A DNA stretch of 60,120 bases from an uncultured Muribaculaceae bacterium (GCA_910584545.1 CAJUBC010000007.1:1-60120); one strand, 5' to 3'. Shown: positions 1-9,745, counted from the first letter of the stretch. Numbers and translations are program-made. Notes: generated by a model not told the origin, from the sequence alone.

Positions 1-60
1 ATCACGTTACATAGACGCACTAAAATTCAGCAAGTTACGTTATATATTGCAAATTTTTTG

Positions 61-68
61 TAAATTTG
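61..68 (+). promoter_or_regulatory. Bacteroidota -7 box upstream of manA
   Basis: TAAATTTG matches the Bacteroidota -7 consensus TAnnTTTG and lies about 97 nt before the manA start. No clear TTTG -33 element is seen at the usual 19-20 nt spacing, so the promoter is weak or only half-conserved. Confidence 0.45.
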
Positions 69-165
69 CAACCGTATCCGCATGCCCTAAAAGAGCCGGA
101 TACACTTTTCCTTAAAATCCAATACAATAACCCATCACATCATATATAGAATCAATAACTGGACC

Positions 166-1131
166 ATGTGGAAATTCAACCCTATACTCAAACCGACAAT
201 ATGGGGAGGCACTAAGATTGCCGCACTCAAACAGATAGAGGACGCTCCGGCAAATATTGGTGAAAGCTGGGAAATCAGTGGTGTGGAAGGCAGCGAGTCG
301 ACAGTGGCTTCCGGCCCGGACCGGGGCCTCACTCTCGCGGAACTGATCCGCCGTCATGGCGCCAAACTGACGGGTGAACGCAATCTCACTCGCTATGGCG
401 AAAGATTCCCGCTGTTGATAAAATTCATCGACGCGCACACGGATCTGTCCGTCCAGGTGCATCCGGACGATACTCTCGCACAGAAACGCGGTATGGTCAA
501 CGGCAAGACAGAGATGTGGTACGTGCTGGACGGCAGCGACAGCGACGCCCGTCTGGCCTTAGGGTTCAAACGCCCCGTAACGCGCGAGGAATACCCGGAA
601 CTGGCGCGGACAGGTGAGATAGAGAGTGTACTGAATTATTGTCCGATTGTTCCAGGTGAAGTGTATTTTATCCCCGCCGGACGTGTCCATGCCATCGGAG
701 CAGGTTCTTTTGTGGTTGAAATCCAGCAGACATCCGACGCGACCTACCGAATATATGACTACCGACGTCTCGGCTCAGACGGGAAACCGCGCGAACTCCA
801 TGTGGAAGAAGCTCTCGATGCAATTGATTTCAACGACACCGACGCAAGGAAGAGCGAGTATATCGACCGACCCGACATCCCTGTGAACGTTGCCAAATGC
901 CCCTATTTCACAGCTAATCTTCTGAATATCGACACCGAAGTGATGCGCGACTATAAGGAGGCCGATACGTTCATGGTCATCATAGCCACCGGCGGGGAGG
1001 CAGACATCTCTTGCGGGGGAGAGACCATGAATATACGCCGGGGAGAGACGGTTCTCGTTCCCGCCTCAGCCACGGGGATAGTAATCGACCCGAAAGGTGA
1101 TTTTCAGGCACTGGAGGCCTATATTCCCTGA
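166..1131 (+). CDS. manA: Class I mannose-6-phosphate isomerase
   Basis: Zinc enzyme interconverting mannose-6-phosphate and fructose-6-phosphate in the cytoplasm, feeding GDP-sugar and glycan synthesis. The 321-residue protein has the cupin-type family pattern: QVHPDD at residues 97-102 (likely Zn ligands Gln97 and His99), GKTEMWYV around 113-120 with Glu116, and PAGRVHAIGAG at 170-180 with His175. Length is typical of the short Bacteroidota/Firmicutes form. It stands alone on the + strand and converges on the leftward DUF3316 gene, with 64 bp between the two stops and no obvious terminator hairpin. Start ATG at 166 is the first plausible one and begins with the usual WKFNPILKP. Confidence 0.93.
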   Translation: MWKFNPILKPTIWGGTKIAALKQIEDAPANIGESWEISGVEGSESTVASGPDRGLTLAELIRRHGAKLTGERNLTRYGERFPLLIKFIDAHTDLSVQVHPDDTLAQKRGMVNGKTEMWYVLDGSDSDARLALGFKRPVTREEYPELARTGEIESVLNYCPIVPGEVYFIPAGRVHAIGAGSFVVEIQQTSDATYRIYDYRRLGSDGKPRELHVEEALDAIDFNDTDARKSEYIDRPDIPVNVAKCPYFTANLLNIDTEVMRDYKEADTFMVIIATGGEADISCGGETMNIRRGETVLVPASATGIVIDPKGDFQALEAYIP

Positions 1132-1195
1132 TGCTCACCCATTCCCTTCAGAACACCAATACAGTGAAAGTCAACAGCAACCCGAACAGAGATTA

Positions 1196-2047
1196 TCAGA
1201 AACCGTAAGCTATTGTGAATGAATTGCGGAGAATCTGCGTGTCGAGATTTTCCGAATGGAATGTGCGTAGGTAGAGACGATAGCCGAGACGCAGGAACTT
1301 CCTCCCGAACATCAGGTCTAAAGCCAGCAGGTTGTCAATCCCGAAACTATTGCCCCACCATCCGAAATGGGCCAGATCTTTTCTGTTGCCGAGATATATC
1401 TCGTACATCGTCTCTCCATATTGAGGGGAGAAAAAAGCACCCGCCGAAGGAATTCTGGCTACGTCGCGCACCACTACCGGCAACCGACCGAGCCTGAAAC
1501 CATAGCTTGCTGAAGCCGTGAGGTCAATGCCGGCGTATGCAAGGGGGGTCACGGGATTATTGCCGTTCCGGGTCAGATACAATGCTCCGCCATAAAGATC
1601 GAGCATTCCGCCGAGAGTGAGATGCCAGCGGCAGGAAGGATTCCACTGCGCCGCAAGCCCCCAGCCGAAGTAAGCGGTTGAACCGAGCATTCCGGCCGAT
1701 TTAGCAGGATTAAGCATAGAGCTGCAATCGAGCCTTGCGGCAAACGACATGAGCACTTTTTCCGGATTCTGCTTGAGGTTCTTGTTCCACTCTCCCGTCA
1801 GTGCCAGTCCCCAGCCGCGGTAACGCATAGGTGAGAGATAGGATGAATATGCCGTCACGCCACCGAGCTCGAGAGAATAGATCTGGGTGATCGGATTGCG
1901 AGGCGATGACTCGCATGCCCTGTTGCAGCATCCAGCCGCATCGGAACGTTCCCAACCGCCATGATATCGGCAACCCCTTGCTGAAGACTGTGCCGGGAAA
2001 AGCGCTGCCAAAGCCATCACCGCTCCTATTACAATCTTCCTGCCCAT
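1196..2047 (-). CDS. DUF3316 family exported protein
   Basis: A Bacteroidota-specific protein of unknown function. With the start at 2047 (MGRKIVIG) it has 283 residues and a good signal peptide of about 22 residues ending near QSSARG; longer in-frame starts would overlap the parC end and bury the signal. Many alternating aromatic/hydrophobic segments (for example the repeated YGF/YGL ends and the final FTIAYGF) suggest an outer-membrane beta-barrel. Four cysteines cluster just after the signal (residues about 26-46). It begins 13 nt after the parC stop, so it is probably the last gene of that operon. The family assignment comes from overall pattern and not from a conserved catalytic motif. 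Confidence 0.65.
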   Translation of the reverse strand: MGRKIVIGAVMALAALFPAQSSARGCRYHGGWERSDAAGCCNRACESSPRNPITQIYSLELGGVTAYSSYLSPMRYRGWGLALTGEWNKNLKQNPEKVLMSFAARLDCSSMLNPAKSAGMLGSTAYFGWGLAAQWNPSCRWHLTLGGMLDLYGGALYLTRNGNNPVTPLAYAGIDLTASASYGFRLGRLPVVVRDVARIPSAGAFFSPQYGETMYEIYLGNRKDLAHFGWWGNSFGIDNLLALDLMFGRKFLRLGYRLYLRTFHSENLDTQILRNSFTIAYGF

Positions 2048-2060
2048 ACACAAGTCATTA

Positions 2061-4727
2061 TCAATCCGTGAAGTCAAAGAGAGAGGGCTGGTCCGACTCC
2101 TTCTCATCATGTTTATCAGCATCGGCCGGTTCAGCCTCCGGAGCTGATTCGGGCGCCGTCATGGCCATTTCCGATTCTCCGGCTGTATCAGAGCCTTCAT
2201 TCTGTCCGGATACCGGGAGAGTTTCCGTTTCCTCTGTGGGTTCAGGTTCCGGAGTCACATCCTCAATATCTGCCAAAGTGAACTGTGTTATTCTCTTTCC
2301 CTTTGCCTTGAAACTCTTGACCGCAATGAATTCAGCAGCGTCAATCTCCACGTCCGGTCGAACTTCATCGGCTCCTCCGAAATGCAGTTTCAGTCTGGGA
2401 GATGCTGCGTCGGTAAGAAGCAGTATATCGCCACCCTCCTCACTGCCTACAAAACGTTGCGGCCGCCCCGAAGCCTCGAACGTGAAGCGTTTCAGATAAG
2501 GATAGCCGAGAGCCTTGTCGAAGAGCGCCAGAGTCCACACCTTGTGCTCGTCGAATTTCTCAATCCTGAGGATGTTATCCTCGTAATGGTTTGTGTCGGA
2601 GTAGGAAGATGTGAAATATTCACCCGTTTTAGTGATCACAAGCACCTTGTCATCACCTTGGAAAATGCCGAGACTCTCTCCTCGACCGTCATAGTTGAGA
2701 CGAATCACATCGCGGTCGAACCACACCTCCCGTCCACCAAGCGTGCTTGTTCCCTTGCTTTCGAGGGAGACATTCTTGATGCGGTACTTAGTAACCAGAT
2801 TTCCGAGAGAATCCCGCCCTTTGATCAATTGGTTGGCGAAATTCACCGACAGTTCCGTGTTGCGCGGGCGTCTGCCTGTCCCATTGGGCTCATCCACTAA
2901 AGTGACCTTGACTGTCTCGGCCTCACCGTTGGGATTTGCGGTAAGCCATTCCACGCGGCTGCCCGGCTCCCCCTTGGTGAGATTGTACTCCTTCTCGCGG
3001 GTAAGACCTGAGATATGGAATCTCTTCATGTATGAATTGCCGGCTTTGCCGTTGCGGTATATCACGTTGAAAATAGTGCGTGAATCGCGCTTCTTGTATA
3101 TACCTATATGGATTACCTTCTTGCCGATATACAGCTTGTCCTGTACCCGGACAATCTTATATGTGCCGTCACGGTGAATCACAAGTATGTCGTCGATGTC
3201 CGAGCATGGGAACAGGAACTCGTTGTCTTTAAGAGCAGTCCCGATAAATCCACCATCCGCGTCGAAATAGAGCCTGCGGTTTGCCTCGGCCACCTTGGCG
3301 GCCTCGATGGAGTCGAACGCACGCAGCGTGGTGCGCCTCGGAAACCGGTCGCCGTACTTCTCCTTGAGATGGACATACCACTTCTCCGTAGTCTCGTCGA
3401 TATGCTCGATATCGTGGTTAATCCGGGCTATCTCCGCATCAAGCCTTGCTATTTTCTCATCCGCCTTGGCGGAATTGAACTTGAGGATACGCGCCATCTT
3501 GATTTCCCAGAGCCTGATAAGGTCCTCATCAACTATTTCCCTGAAGAATGACGGTTTGAACGGTTCCAGCAAAACATCCACCCGTCTGATTGCCGTCTCC
3601 ATGTCGATGGCCTGTTCTATAGCCATATCCTTATAGATACGCTCCTCGATGAAGATTTTCTCGAGAGAGGCGAACAACTGGCTTTCGCGGGCTTCGGCGA
3701 GGGCAATCTCAAGCTCCCGCTGAAGAATGTCGCGGGTGCGGTGCACTGAATCTCGCAAGAGTTCGCTGACAGACAGGAACTCCGGCTTATTGTCGCGGAT
3801 CACGCAGCAGTTGGGCGAAATCGACACCTCGCAGTCAGTGAAGGCATATAGCGCGTCGATTGTCTTGTCGGAAGAGACACCGGGCTGAAGATGCACCACG
3901 ACCCTCGCTTCTACCGAAGTGTTATCATCCACCTTGCGGATCTTGATCTTGCCCTTCTCCATAGCGGCAAGGATGGAGGAAATCAGTGTGGATGTGGTCT
4001 TGCCGAAGGGGAGCTCGGTGATGACAAGGGTCTTGTTGTCGAGTTTCTCGATTTTGGCACGCACCTTCACCGCGCCTCCACGCGCTCCATCGTTGTATTT
4101 CGACGCATCCATGAGTCCTCCTGTCTGGAAATCAGGCAGCAGCGTGAAGGATCGTCCATGCAGGCAGTCGATGGCCGCGTCAAGCACTTCGTTGAAATTG
4201 TGGGGCAGAATCTTGGAACTGAGGCCCACGGCTATACCCTCCACTCCCTGGGTAAGAAGCAGTGGGAATTTCATGGGCAGAGTCACCGGTTCCTGCTTGC
4301 GACCGTCATAACTGGGCATCCACTGTGTGATTTTCGGCGAAAATGCCGTCTCTATGGCGAACTCCGACAGCCGCGCCTCGATATAACGGGGGGCTGCCGC
4401 AGAGTCACCGGTCAGGATGTTCCCCCAGTTACCCTGCGTGTCGATTAGGAGTTCTTTCTGCCCGAGCTGCACGAGGGCATCCCCGATAGATGCATCTCCG
4501 TGAGGATGATACTGCATGGTGTTGCCCACGATGTTGGCCACCTTGTTGAAGTGACTGTCGTCGATCGTGCGCATCGAATGCAGGATACGTCTCTGCACAG
4601 GTTTGAGGCCATCCTCTATGTGCGGCACCGCACGCTCGAGAATCACGTATGAAGCATATTCGAGATACCAGTCGCGGAACATTCCCTGGAGGACTGTGCG
4701 ACGGTCAGATGGATTTATTTCAGACAT
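2061..4727 (-). CDS. parC: DNA topoisomerase IV subunit A (GyrA/ParC family)
   Basis: Type IIA topoisomerase cleavage subunit that decatenates chromosomes with ParE. 888 residues. The catalytic tyrosine is Tyr115 in AAPRYIEARLS, the winged-helix segment HPHGDASIGD is at 74-83, and a C-terminal beta-pinwheel domain runs from about residue 500 to 800. The last ~70 residues are a Glu/Pro/Asp-rich tail ending in PSLFDFTD, typical of Bacteroidota topoisomerase IV A. The residue that is the classic quinolone-resistance serine in E. coli (after HPHGD) is alanine here. Upstream is a GYF/TM2 gene 29 nt away and downstream DUF3316, so all three probably share a transcript with the lptF/G-like gene. Confidence 0.93.
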   Translation of the reverse strand: MSEINPSDRRTVLQGMFRDWYLEYASYVILERAVPHIEDGLKPVQRRILHSMRTIDDSHFNKVANIVGNTMQYHPHGDASIGDALVQLGQKELLIDTQGNWGNILTGDSAAAPRYIEARLSEFAIETAFSPKITQWMPSYDGRKQEPVTLPMKFPLLLTQGVEGIAVGLSSKILPHNFNEVLDAAIDCLHGRSFTLLPDFQTGGLMDASKYNDGARGGAVKVRAKIEKLDNKTLVITELPFGKTTSTLISSILAAMEKGKIKIRKVDDNTSVEARVVVHLQPGVSSDKTIDALYAFTDCEVSISPNCCVIRDNKPEFLSVSELLRDSVHRTRDILQRELEIALAEARESQLFASLEKIFIEERIYKDMAIEQAIDMETAIRRVDVLLEPFKPSFFREIVDEDLIRLWEIKMARILKFNSAKADEKIARLDAEIARINHDIEHIDETTEKWYVHLKEKYGDRFPRRTTLRAFDSIEAAKVAEANRRLYFDADGGFIGTALKDNEFLFPCSDIDDILVIHRDGTYKIVRVQDKLYIGKKVIHIGIYKKRDSRTIFNVIYRNGKAGNSYMKRFHISGLTREKEYNLTKGEPGSRVEWLTANPNGEAETVKVTLVDEPNGTGRRPRNTELSVNFANQLIKGRDSLGNLVTKYRIKNVSLESKGTSTLGGREVWFDRDVIRLNYDGRGESLGIFQGDDKVLVITKTGEYFTSSYSDTNHYEDNILRIEKFDEHKVWTLALFDKALGYPYLKRFTFEASGRPQRFVGSEEGGDILLLTDAASPRLKLHFGGADEVRPDVEIDAAEFIAVKSFKAKGKRITQFTLADIEDVTPEPEPTEETETLPVSGQNEGSDTAGESEMAMTAPESAPEAEPADADKHDEKESDQPSLFDFTD

Positions 4728-4756
4728 TCTAAGAGGCTATCCTTCGGTTCTTGGGC

Positions 4757-5179
4757 TCAGAAAATCGGGAAAGAGGAAGTGGTCTGCACGTATTTGCGGT
4801 TGAACTCAGCATCGCTCATGCAAAGCATCAGAATTCCCTGGATGAGCGTGATGATGCTCCATCCGCCGCAAGTAATCAGAGAGAGGAGGATTGTATAGAT
4901 GCCGGCGGCAGTCTTGCCAATCACGAAATACTGTATACCGAGATATCCGAGAAAAATGGCAAGCAGCCCGCAGAGCACCCTCTGCGATACGCCGTCACCG
5001 GCGCCCGACACACGGCCCCTCCTGTTGTACAGTTCCATGAGCTCCGGATATGTGAACAGAGGCGCCCAGTCGGAACCGTCGCGCGACACGGGGGTATTGC
5101 TGTCGATGTCATAATACATCAGCTGCTGAGCCGACATAGGGCCGACAGTGCGGCCGTTGATAGTAAGATAATACTGCAT
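4757..5179 (-). CDS. GYF_2 and TM2 domain membrane protein
   Basis: A 140-residue protein with an N-terminal GYF_2-type module (residues about 2-45; YYLTINGRTVGPMSAQQL, with a tryptophan in SDWAPL), a short linker, and a TM2 module (about 63-125) of two hydrophobic helices joined by a short turn. GYF_2 modules are thought to bind proline-rich or protein partners; no enzymatic role is known. An ATG three codons upstream (5188) is possible; the start at 5179 gives the usual MQYYL beginning. It lies between the lptF/G-like gene and parC. Two other GYF_2 membrane proteins occur at 51.0-52.2 kb. Confidence 0.75.
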   Translation of the reverse strand: MQYYLTINGRTVGPMSAQQLMYYDIDSNTPVSRDGSDWAPLFTYPELMELYNRRGRVSGAGDGVSQRVLCGLLAIFLGYLGIQYFVIGKTAAGIYTILLSLITCGGWSIITLIQGILMLCMSDAEFNRKYVQTTSSFPIF

Positions 5180-5223
5180 AATGCACAAAAATAGCGTTTT
5201 TTCAGCAAAAAAGCAAATTATCT

Positions 5224-7284
5224 TCAGAGTTTTGTCGGATGGAGTCCGGATGCGGCATCGTCAGAGACTTCTGTCCTGTCTTCGACAATGACAACGACTT
5301 CATCATCCGAAGAGATTTCTGCATTTTCGCCAAGGAGCAAGGACTTCAGCTCTCCGCACAACAAGGCAACCTTGGCAATGTCGTTATGGACCCTGCGGGC
5401 GTATGGCAGAGAAAGGATATACAGAATACCTCCGACGGGTAGGAACCATTTCATGAACTTCCGCACCCTCGGTCCCGACACCGGATGAAGAATCCAGAGA
5501 GATTTCACAACAGGAAGACGGTTGAGTTTGTCAATGATACGCACGTCGCGTGAGTCACCGAGATAACCGGCCAGATTGTCGGTCATCTCTCCGATATGGT
5601 CCACTGTCTTCGCCGGGTATCCCCTGCGCCAGTATTGTCTGTAACTCTCACGCACGGGATAGATGCGGGTCCACCTGCGGGCCTCGTCGTGAAGCGTCTC
5701 GGCCATTTCAGCGCCGATCACCGGATCAACTTCATTGATGATGACCTCCTTCATCACAACGAGCCGCTTCTCGGGAAGTCCGAGACGGCGACGCAACCAT
5801 TCCTTGTAGAGGTCGGCGTTGAATACCGACGAATCGTTCATCGCCTTATAGGTTACGAAAATACCGAGAGGCAGCAGGACAAAAGTCGATAGCCAGATTC
5901 CTACCCAGACATGCCAGTACCCTTCTCGGGCCATCTTGAACCCGGTATTGTCAATCACGTAGTAGACAAGGAACAGAATCACCGAAATCACCAGCGGTGC
6001 TCCGAGACCTCCCTTACGGATGATTGCGCCGAGCGGCGCACCGATGAAGAGGAATATGATGCAGGCTACGGAAAGCGTGTATTTCTTCAGCAGCTCTATT
6101 TCATGCCGACGCATCCTTTTTTTCTCATCATGGAGCTGTATGGAGCGGAATTCGAGTTCCACCGCCCTTGTCTTAAGGGAATTAGCCGCAGAGGCGAACA
6201 CATTGTCCCTGGCTCCCGGGCTCAACGCACCAAGGAGAGAGTCGAGATCAAGCGGAGACAGCGATGCCTTGGACTGTTCCGACTCCTTATCGGCATGCTT
6301 GCCTTTCATCCGGACAGATTCCGACAGAGTTTCAGCCACGGGTGGAGCGTATCCTCCGAATCCCTCCCTGCGCGGAGGCATCAGGGCCGGGAATGAATTG
6401 GCGCGGAAATCAGGCTCGTTCTCAAGTCCTATCGAGTCGATGCGGTGGCGTATTGAATCTATCGCCACATGCAGCTGACTTATATTCTTACCTATATACT
6501 GACTGCTCATGCCCCCCTCGTCGATGCGGTTGAAATTGGCATCGAATGGAATCATGATCTCCTTGTCGAGGAAGGACTCTCGCCTGAACGGCACGTTGCG
6601 GTCGGAACCGGTCTGTTGTCTCAGATTCTCGAATTGTTCTCCTTGATACAGATGAAGATAAAGATACTTCATGTCAGGCGTGAAAGAGAGTCGGGCAGAA
6701 TCCGCCAAAAGGATGGTCGCGTTGGAACCTCCACCCTTCACGTCGTAGATCATGGCGTCGTACAGCATGCCGGTATCCCGGTTCTTATGCTTGACATAGA
6801 TACTGTAACCGGTTATCTGGTCGTAGAACGAACCCTCTGGAATCTCAAGTTCGGGTGATTTCTGCCGCGCTGAAAAAAGGAGAGTCCACATCTTGACCTG
6901 AGCGCGGGGGAGCACATCGTTCTGGAAAAAAAAGGCACCGACGGCCACGAACGATATGAATATTATGAGAGGGCTCATCACCTTCAGCAACGACACTCCA
7001 GAAGCCTTTATAGCCGTCAGTTCCGACTTCTCGCCCAGATTGCCGAAGGTCATGAGGCTTGCAAGCAGGATTGAGAGTGGGAGTGCCATCGGCACCATCG
7101 TCACCGCCGCATAGAAGAACAGCTCGGCAAGCACCGATACGGACAGTCCCTTGCCTACAAGATCGTTTATATACAGCCATAGGAACTGCATGAGCACGAT
7201 GAAGAGCACGATGAAGAATGTCATCGCGAACAACGGCAGAAACCGCTTCAGGACGTACAGATACAGTCGCTTTACAACTTTCAT
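5224..7284 (-). CDS. LptF/LptG family permease (YjgP/YjgQ)
   Basis: Inner-membrane permease of the type that with LptB extracts lipopolysaccharide and sends it toward the outer membrane. 686 residues from the ATG at 7284 (MKVVKRLYLYVLKRF); an in-frame ATG ten codons earlier gives a less typical start. Three transmembrane helices lie in the first ~130 residues, then a large periplasmic region, three further helices around 420-500, and one more hydrophobic helix near 635. The protein is longer than the ~360 residues of E. coli LptF/G because of an enlarged periplasmic part and a C-terminal extension after the helices. Whether it acts as LptF or LptG cannot be told from sequence alone. Confidence 0.85.
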   Translation of the reverse strand: MKVVKRLYLYVLKRFLPLFAMTFFIVLFIVLMQFLWLYINDLVGKGLSVSVLAELFFYAAVTMVPMALPLSILLASLMTFGNLGEKSELTAIKASGVSLLKVMSPLIIFISFVAVGAFFFQNDVLPRAQVKMWTLLFSARQKSPELEIPEGSFYDQITGYSIYVKHKNRDTGMLYDAMIYDVKGGGSNATILLADSARLSFTPDMKYLYLHLYQGEQFENLRQQTGSDRNVPFRRESFLDKEIMIPFDANFNRIDEGGMSSQYIGKNISQLHVAIDSIRHRIDSIGLENEPDFRANSFPALMPPRREGFGGYAPPVAETLSESVRMKGKHADKESEQSKASLSPLDLDSLLGALSPGARDNVFASAANSLKTRAVELEFRSIQLHDEKKRMRRHEIELLKKYTLSVACIIFLFIGAPLGAIIRKGGLGAPLVISVILFLVYYVIDNTGFKMAREGYWHVWVGIWLSTFVLLPLGIFVTYKAMNDSSVFNADLYKEWLRRRLGLPEKRLVVMKEVIINEVDPVIGAEMAETLHDEARRWTRIYPVRESYRQYWRRGYPAKTVDHIGEMTDNLAGYLGDSRDVRIIDKLNRLPVVKSLWILHPVSGPRVRKFMKWFLPVGGILYILSLPYARRVHNDIAKVALLCGELKSLLLGENAEISSDDEVVVIVEDRTEVSDDAASGLHPTKL

Positions 7285-7395
7285 GCTCGTGAAAAGGATG
7301 CGAAAAGAAAGCACTCCGGAGGGAGGGACGGGAGTTTCGCGGCGTAAAGTTAGAAAATATTGATGAGATACTTCTTATTTTACTGAACTTTTTTG

Positions 7396-7403
7396 TAATT
7401 TTG
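7396..7403 (+). promoter_or_regulatory. -7 box of the pta-ackA promoter
   Basis: TAATTTTG fits TAnnTTTG. Transcription from here would give a leader of roughly 80 nt before the pta ATG at 7493, containing the repeat-like motif at 7427-7449. No convincing TTTG -33 element is visible at the usual distance. Confidence 0.5.
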
Positions 7404-7426
7404 CAAATGAAGTCGGCACCTTGTCT

Positions 7427-7449
7427 TAAAAAATGTTAATGCAGGGGTC
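7427..7449. repeat. Solo sequence resembling the end of the inverted-repeat element
   Basis: TAAAAAATGTTAATGCAGGG plus three further bases (GTC) matches, with one change, the inner part of the right terminal repeat of the elements at 39147-39469 and 53835-54088; the outer 10 bases match only partly. It lies in the pta 5' leader. It could be a remnant of an excised element or a motif the element captured. Confidence 0.5.
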
Positions 7450-7492
7450 CTTCCTGACATCATCGGAAACAAATCTAATAAACCATATTACC

Positions 7493-8506
7493 ATGACACT
7501 TTTTGAAAGGTTGACAAAGAAGGCACAGGAGCATCCCCAGAGGCTGATCCTGCCCGAATCGCTTGAACCGAGAACTCTTCAGGCAGCTAACAGAGTGATT
7601 GAGGCCGGCATCGCCGACATCACATTCATCGGAGAGAAAGAGGCCATACTGGCCAAGGCATTCGAACTTGGACTTCCCGAGATCGAAAAAGCCCGCATCG
7701 TGAGCGCCAACGACACCTCATTCACGGAGCCATACGCGGTCCTGCTTCAGGAACTTCGCAAGAAAAAGGGCATGACCATCGAGGAAGCCCGCGAGATGGT
7801 GCTCAACCCGCTGTACCTCGGTTGCCTCATGATCAAGCGCGGTGACGGCGACGCCATGGTCGCCGGCGCCCTCAGCCCGACATCCCACGTGCTTCGCGCA
7901 GCCTTCCAGGTGCTCAAGACAAAACCAGGCATCTCTGTGGTGAGCGGAGCCTTCATCATGCTTCTTCCCCAGAACTGTCCCTACGGCGAGGACCAGATGC
8001 TCATCTTCGCCGACTGCGCGGTCGTTCCCGACCCAACGGCCGAGGAACTCGCACAGATCGCCATCGCAACCGCAAAGACCACAAAAGATATCGCCGGACT
8101 CGACCCGGTCATCGCTATGGTCAGCTTCTCGACAAAGGGCAGCGCCACCCACGAGCGCGTCGACAAGGTCATCGAGGCCACGAGACTCGCTCATGAGATG
8201 GATCCCTCGCTCAAGATCGACGGCGAACTCCAGAGTGATGCCGCCATCGTTCCCGCCATCGGCGGCATGAAGGCTCCCGGAAGTGATGTAGCCGGAAAGG
8301 CCAACACCCTCATCTTCCCCTCGCTCGAGGTCGGCAACATCGCCTATAAGCTCGTGCAGCGTATCTCCGGAGCCGGTGCCGTCGGCCCGATTCTCCAGGG
8401 TCTCGCAGCACCGGTCAACGACCTCTCGCGCGGAGCCACAGTCGACGACATCGTCAACACAATCATCGTGACCTGCAACCAGGCCATCGGAGACAAGAAA
8501 CTTTGA
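7493..8506 (+). CDS. pta: Phosphate acetyltransferase
   Basis: Converts acetyl-CoA and phosphate to acetyl phosphate and CoA, the first step of acetate overflow and substrate-level ATP formation. 337 residues from the ATG at 7493 (MTLFERLTKKA), the standard start of the short Pta form, which lacks the N-terminal regulatory domains of E. coli Pta. Family blocks include LPESLEPRTLQAA near the N-terminus and a C-terminal stretch with PILQGLAAPVNDLSRGA. An in-frame ATG 20 codons upstream is rejected because it would translate the leader. ackA follows after 32 nt, so the two form the usual pta-ackA operon. Confidence 0.95.
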   Translation: MTLFERLTKKAQEHPQRLILPESLEPRTLQAANRVIEAGIADITFIGEKEAILAKAFELGLPEIEKARIVSANDTSFTEPYAVLLQELRKKKGMTIEEAREMVLNPLYLGCLMIKRGDGDAMVAGALSPTSHVLRAAFQVLKTKPGISVVSGAFIMLLPQNCPYGEDQMLIFADCAVVPDPTAEELAQIAIATAKTTKDIAGLDPVIAMVSFSTKGSATHERVDKVIEATRLAHEMDPSLKIDGELQSDAAIVPAIGGMKAPGSDVAGKANTLIFPSLEVGNIAYKLVQRISGAGAVGPILQGLAAPVNDLSRGATVDDIVNTIIVTCNQAIGDKKL

Positions 8507-8538
8507 TTTCCAAAATATTCTAAAGAAGAAAAGTCCAG

Positions 8539-9738
8539 ATGAATATACTCGTATTGAACAACGGAAGCTCGAGCGTGAAATACAAGCTGATCGACAGCGA
8601 TACAAAACGAGTGCTCGCCGAAGGCGGCGTTGAAAAGATCGGTCTTCCCGACTCATTCATAAAGTTCAAGACCCCCGACGGCAAGAAAGAGACCGTAGTG
8701 GTCTCGATGCCCGACCACAAGGAGGCTATCCGCCAGGTGTTCAAGGTGCTCACCGACCCCGAAAAGGGTGTGATCCGCGACCTCAAGGAAATCAATGCAG
8801 TAGGCCATCGCGTGGTGCACGGCATGGAATACTTCAACAAGTCAGTGCTCATCACCCCGGAGGTGATAGAGCGCGTGAAGGAATGCTATCCGGTGGCTCC
8901 GCTACATAACCCCGCCAACATCACAGGTATCGAGGCCATTCTCGATCTGCTTCCTGAAGTTCCGCAGGTTGCCGTGTTCGACACCGCCTTCCATCAGACC
9001 ATGCCCGCGAAAGCGTACATGTACGCCCTCCCCTACGAGGATTATGAGAAATTCGGCATACGCCGCTACGGCTTCCATGGCACAAGCCACCGCTACGTGT
9101 CGCGACGCGCCTGCGAATTCCTCGGACTCGATTACGAGAAGCAGCGCATCATCACCTGCCACATCGGCAACGGTGGCTCAATCACGGCGATACGCGACGG
9201 CAAGAGCGTAGACACCTCGATGGGCCTCACCCCTACCGAAGGTCTCATGATGGGTACCCGCGTGGGTGATGTGGACCCCGGAGCACTCACATATCTCATG
9301 GAGCGCAGGGATATCGGATACAAGGAACTCCAGAAAATCATCAACAAGGAGAGCGGTGTGCTCGGAGTGTCGGGCATTTCCAACGACATGCGCGACATAG
9401 AGGCTGGAATCGAAGCCGGCAACGAACGTGCCATCCTCGCCATGGACATGTATGAGTACCGCATCCTCAAGTACATCGGCGCATACACAGCCGCTCTCGG
9501 CGGCGCCGACGTGATAGTGTTCACCGGCGGTGTCGGCGAGAACCAGACCTCAACCCGCGAGAACATCTGCAAGGCCCTCGAATACCTCGGAGTCACATTC
9601 AATGCCGAGGCCAACAAGGTTCGCGGTTCGGAAATCGAGATTTCCGGTCCGGATTCGAAAATCCGCGTGGTGGTGATCCCCACCGACGAGGAGATGATGA
9701 TCGCTTCGGATACGGCTGAAATCGTAGGGAAACTCTGA
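8539..9738 (+). CDS. ackA: Acetate kinase
   Basis: Transfers phosphate from acetyl phosphate to ADP, yielding acetate and ATP. 399 residues, normal length. The N-terminal phosphate-binding block LNNGSSSVKY (residues 6-15), the RRYGFHGTSHRYV block near 176-188, the HIGNGGSI nucleotide site and the GGVGENQTSTRE segment near the C-terminus are all intact. Second gene of the pta-ackA operon; followed within 10 nt of the stop by a strong terminator hairpin. Confidence 0.96.
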   Translation: MNILVLNNGSSSVKYKLIDSDTKRVLAEGGVEKIGLPDSFIKFKTPDGKKETVVVSMPDHKEAIRQVFKVLTDPEKGVIRDLKEINAVGHRVVHGMEYFNKSVLITPEVIERVKECYPVAPLHNPANITGIEAILDLLPEVPQVAVFDTAFHQTMPAKAYMYALPYEDYEKFGIRRYGFHGTSHRYVSRRACEFLGLDYEKQRIITCHIGNGGSITAIRDGKSVDTSMGLTPTEGLMMGTRVGDVDPGALTYLMERRDIGYKELQKIINKESGVLGVSGISNDMRDIEAGIEAGNERAILAMDMYEYRILKYIGAYTAALGGADVIVFTGGVGENQTSTRENICKALEYLGVTFNAEANKVRGSEIEISGPDSKIRVVVIPTDEEMMIASDTAEIVGKL

Positions 9739-9745
9739 ATTTAAA

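Noticed and set aside
7433..7492. Longer N-terminus of Pta
   Set aside because: Would translate the leader and the element-like motif; the ATG at 7493 gives the standard Pta start.
7718..8656. 312-codon open frame antisense to pta
   Set aside because: Covers the pta coding region; Asp/Gly/His-rich composition typical of shadow frames.
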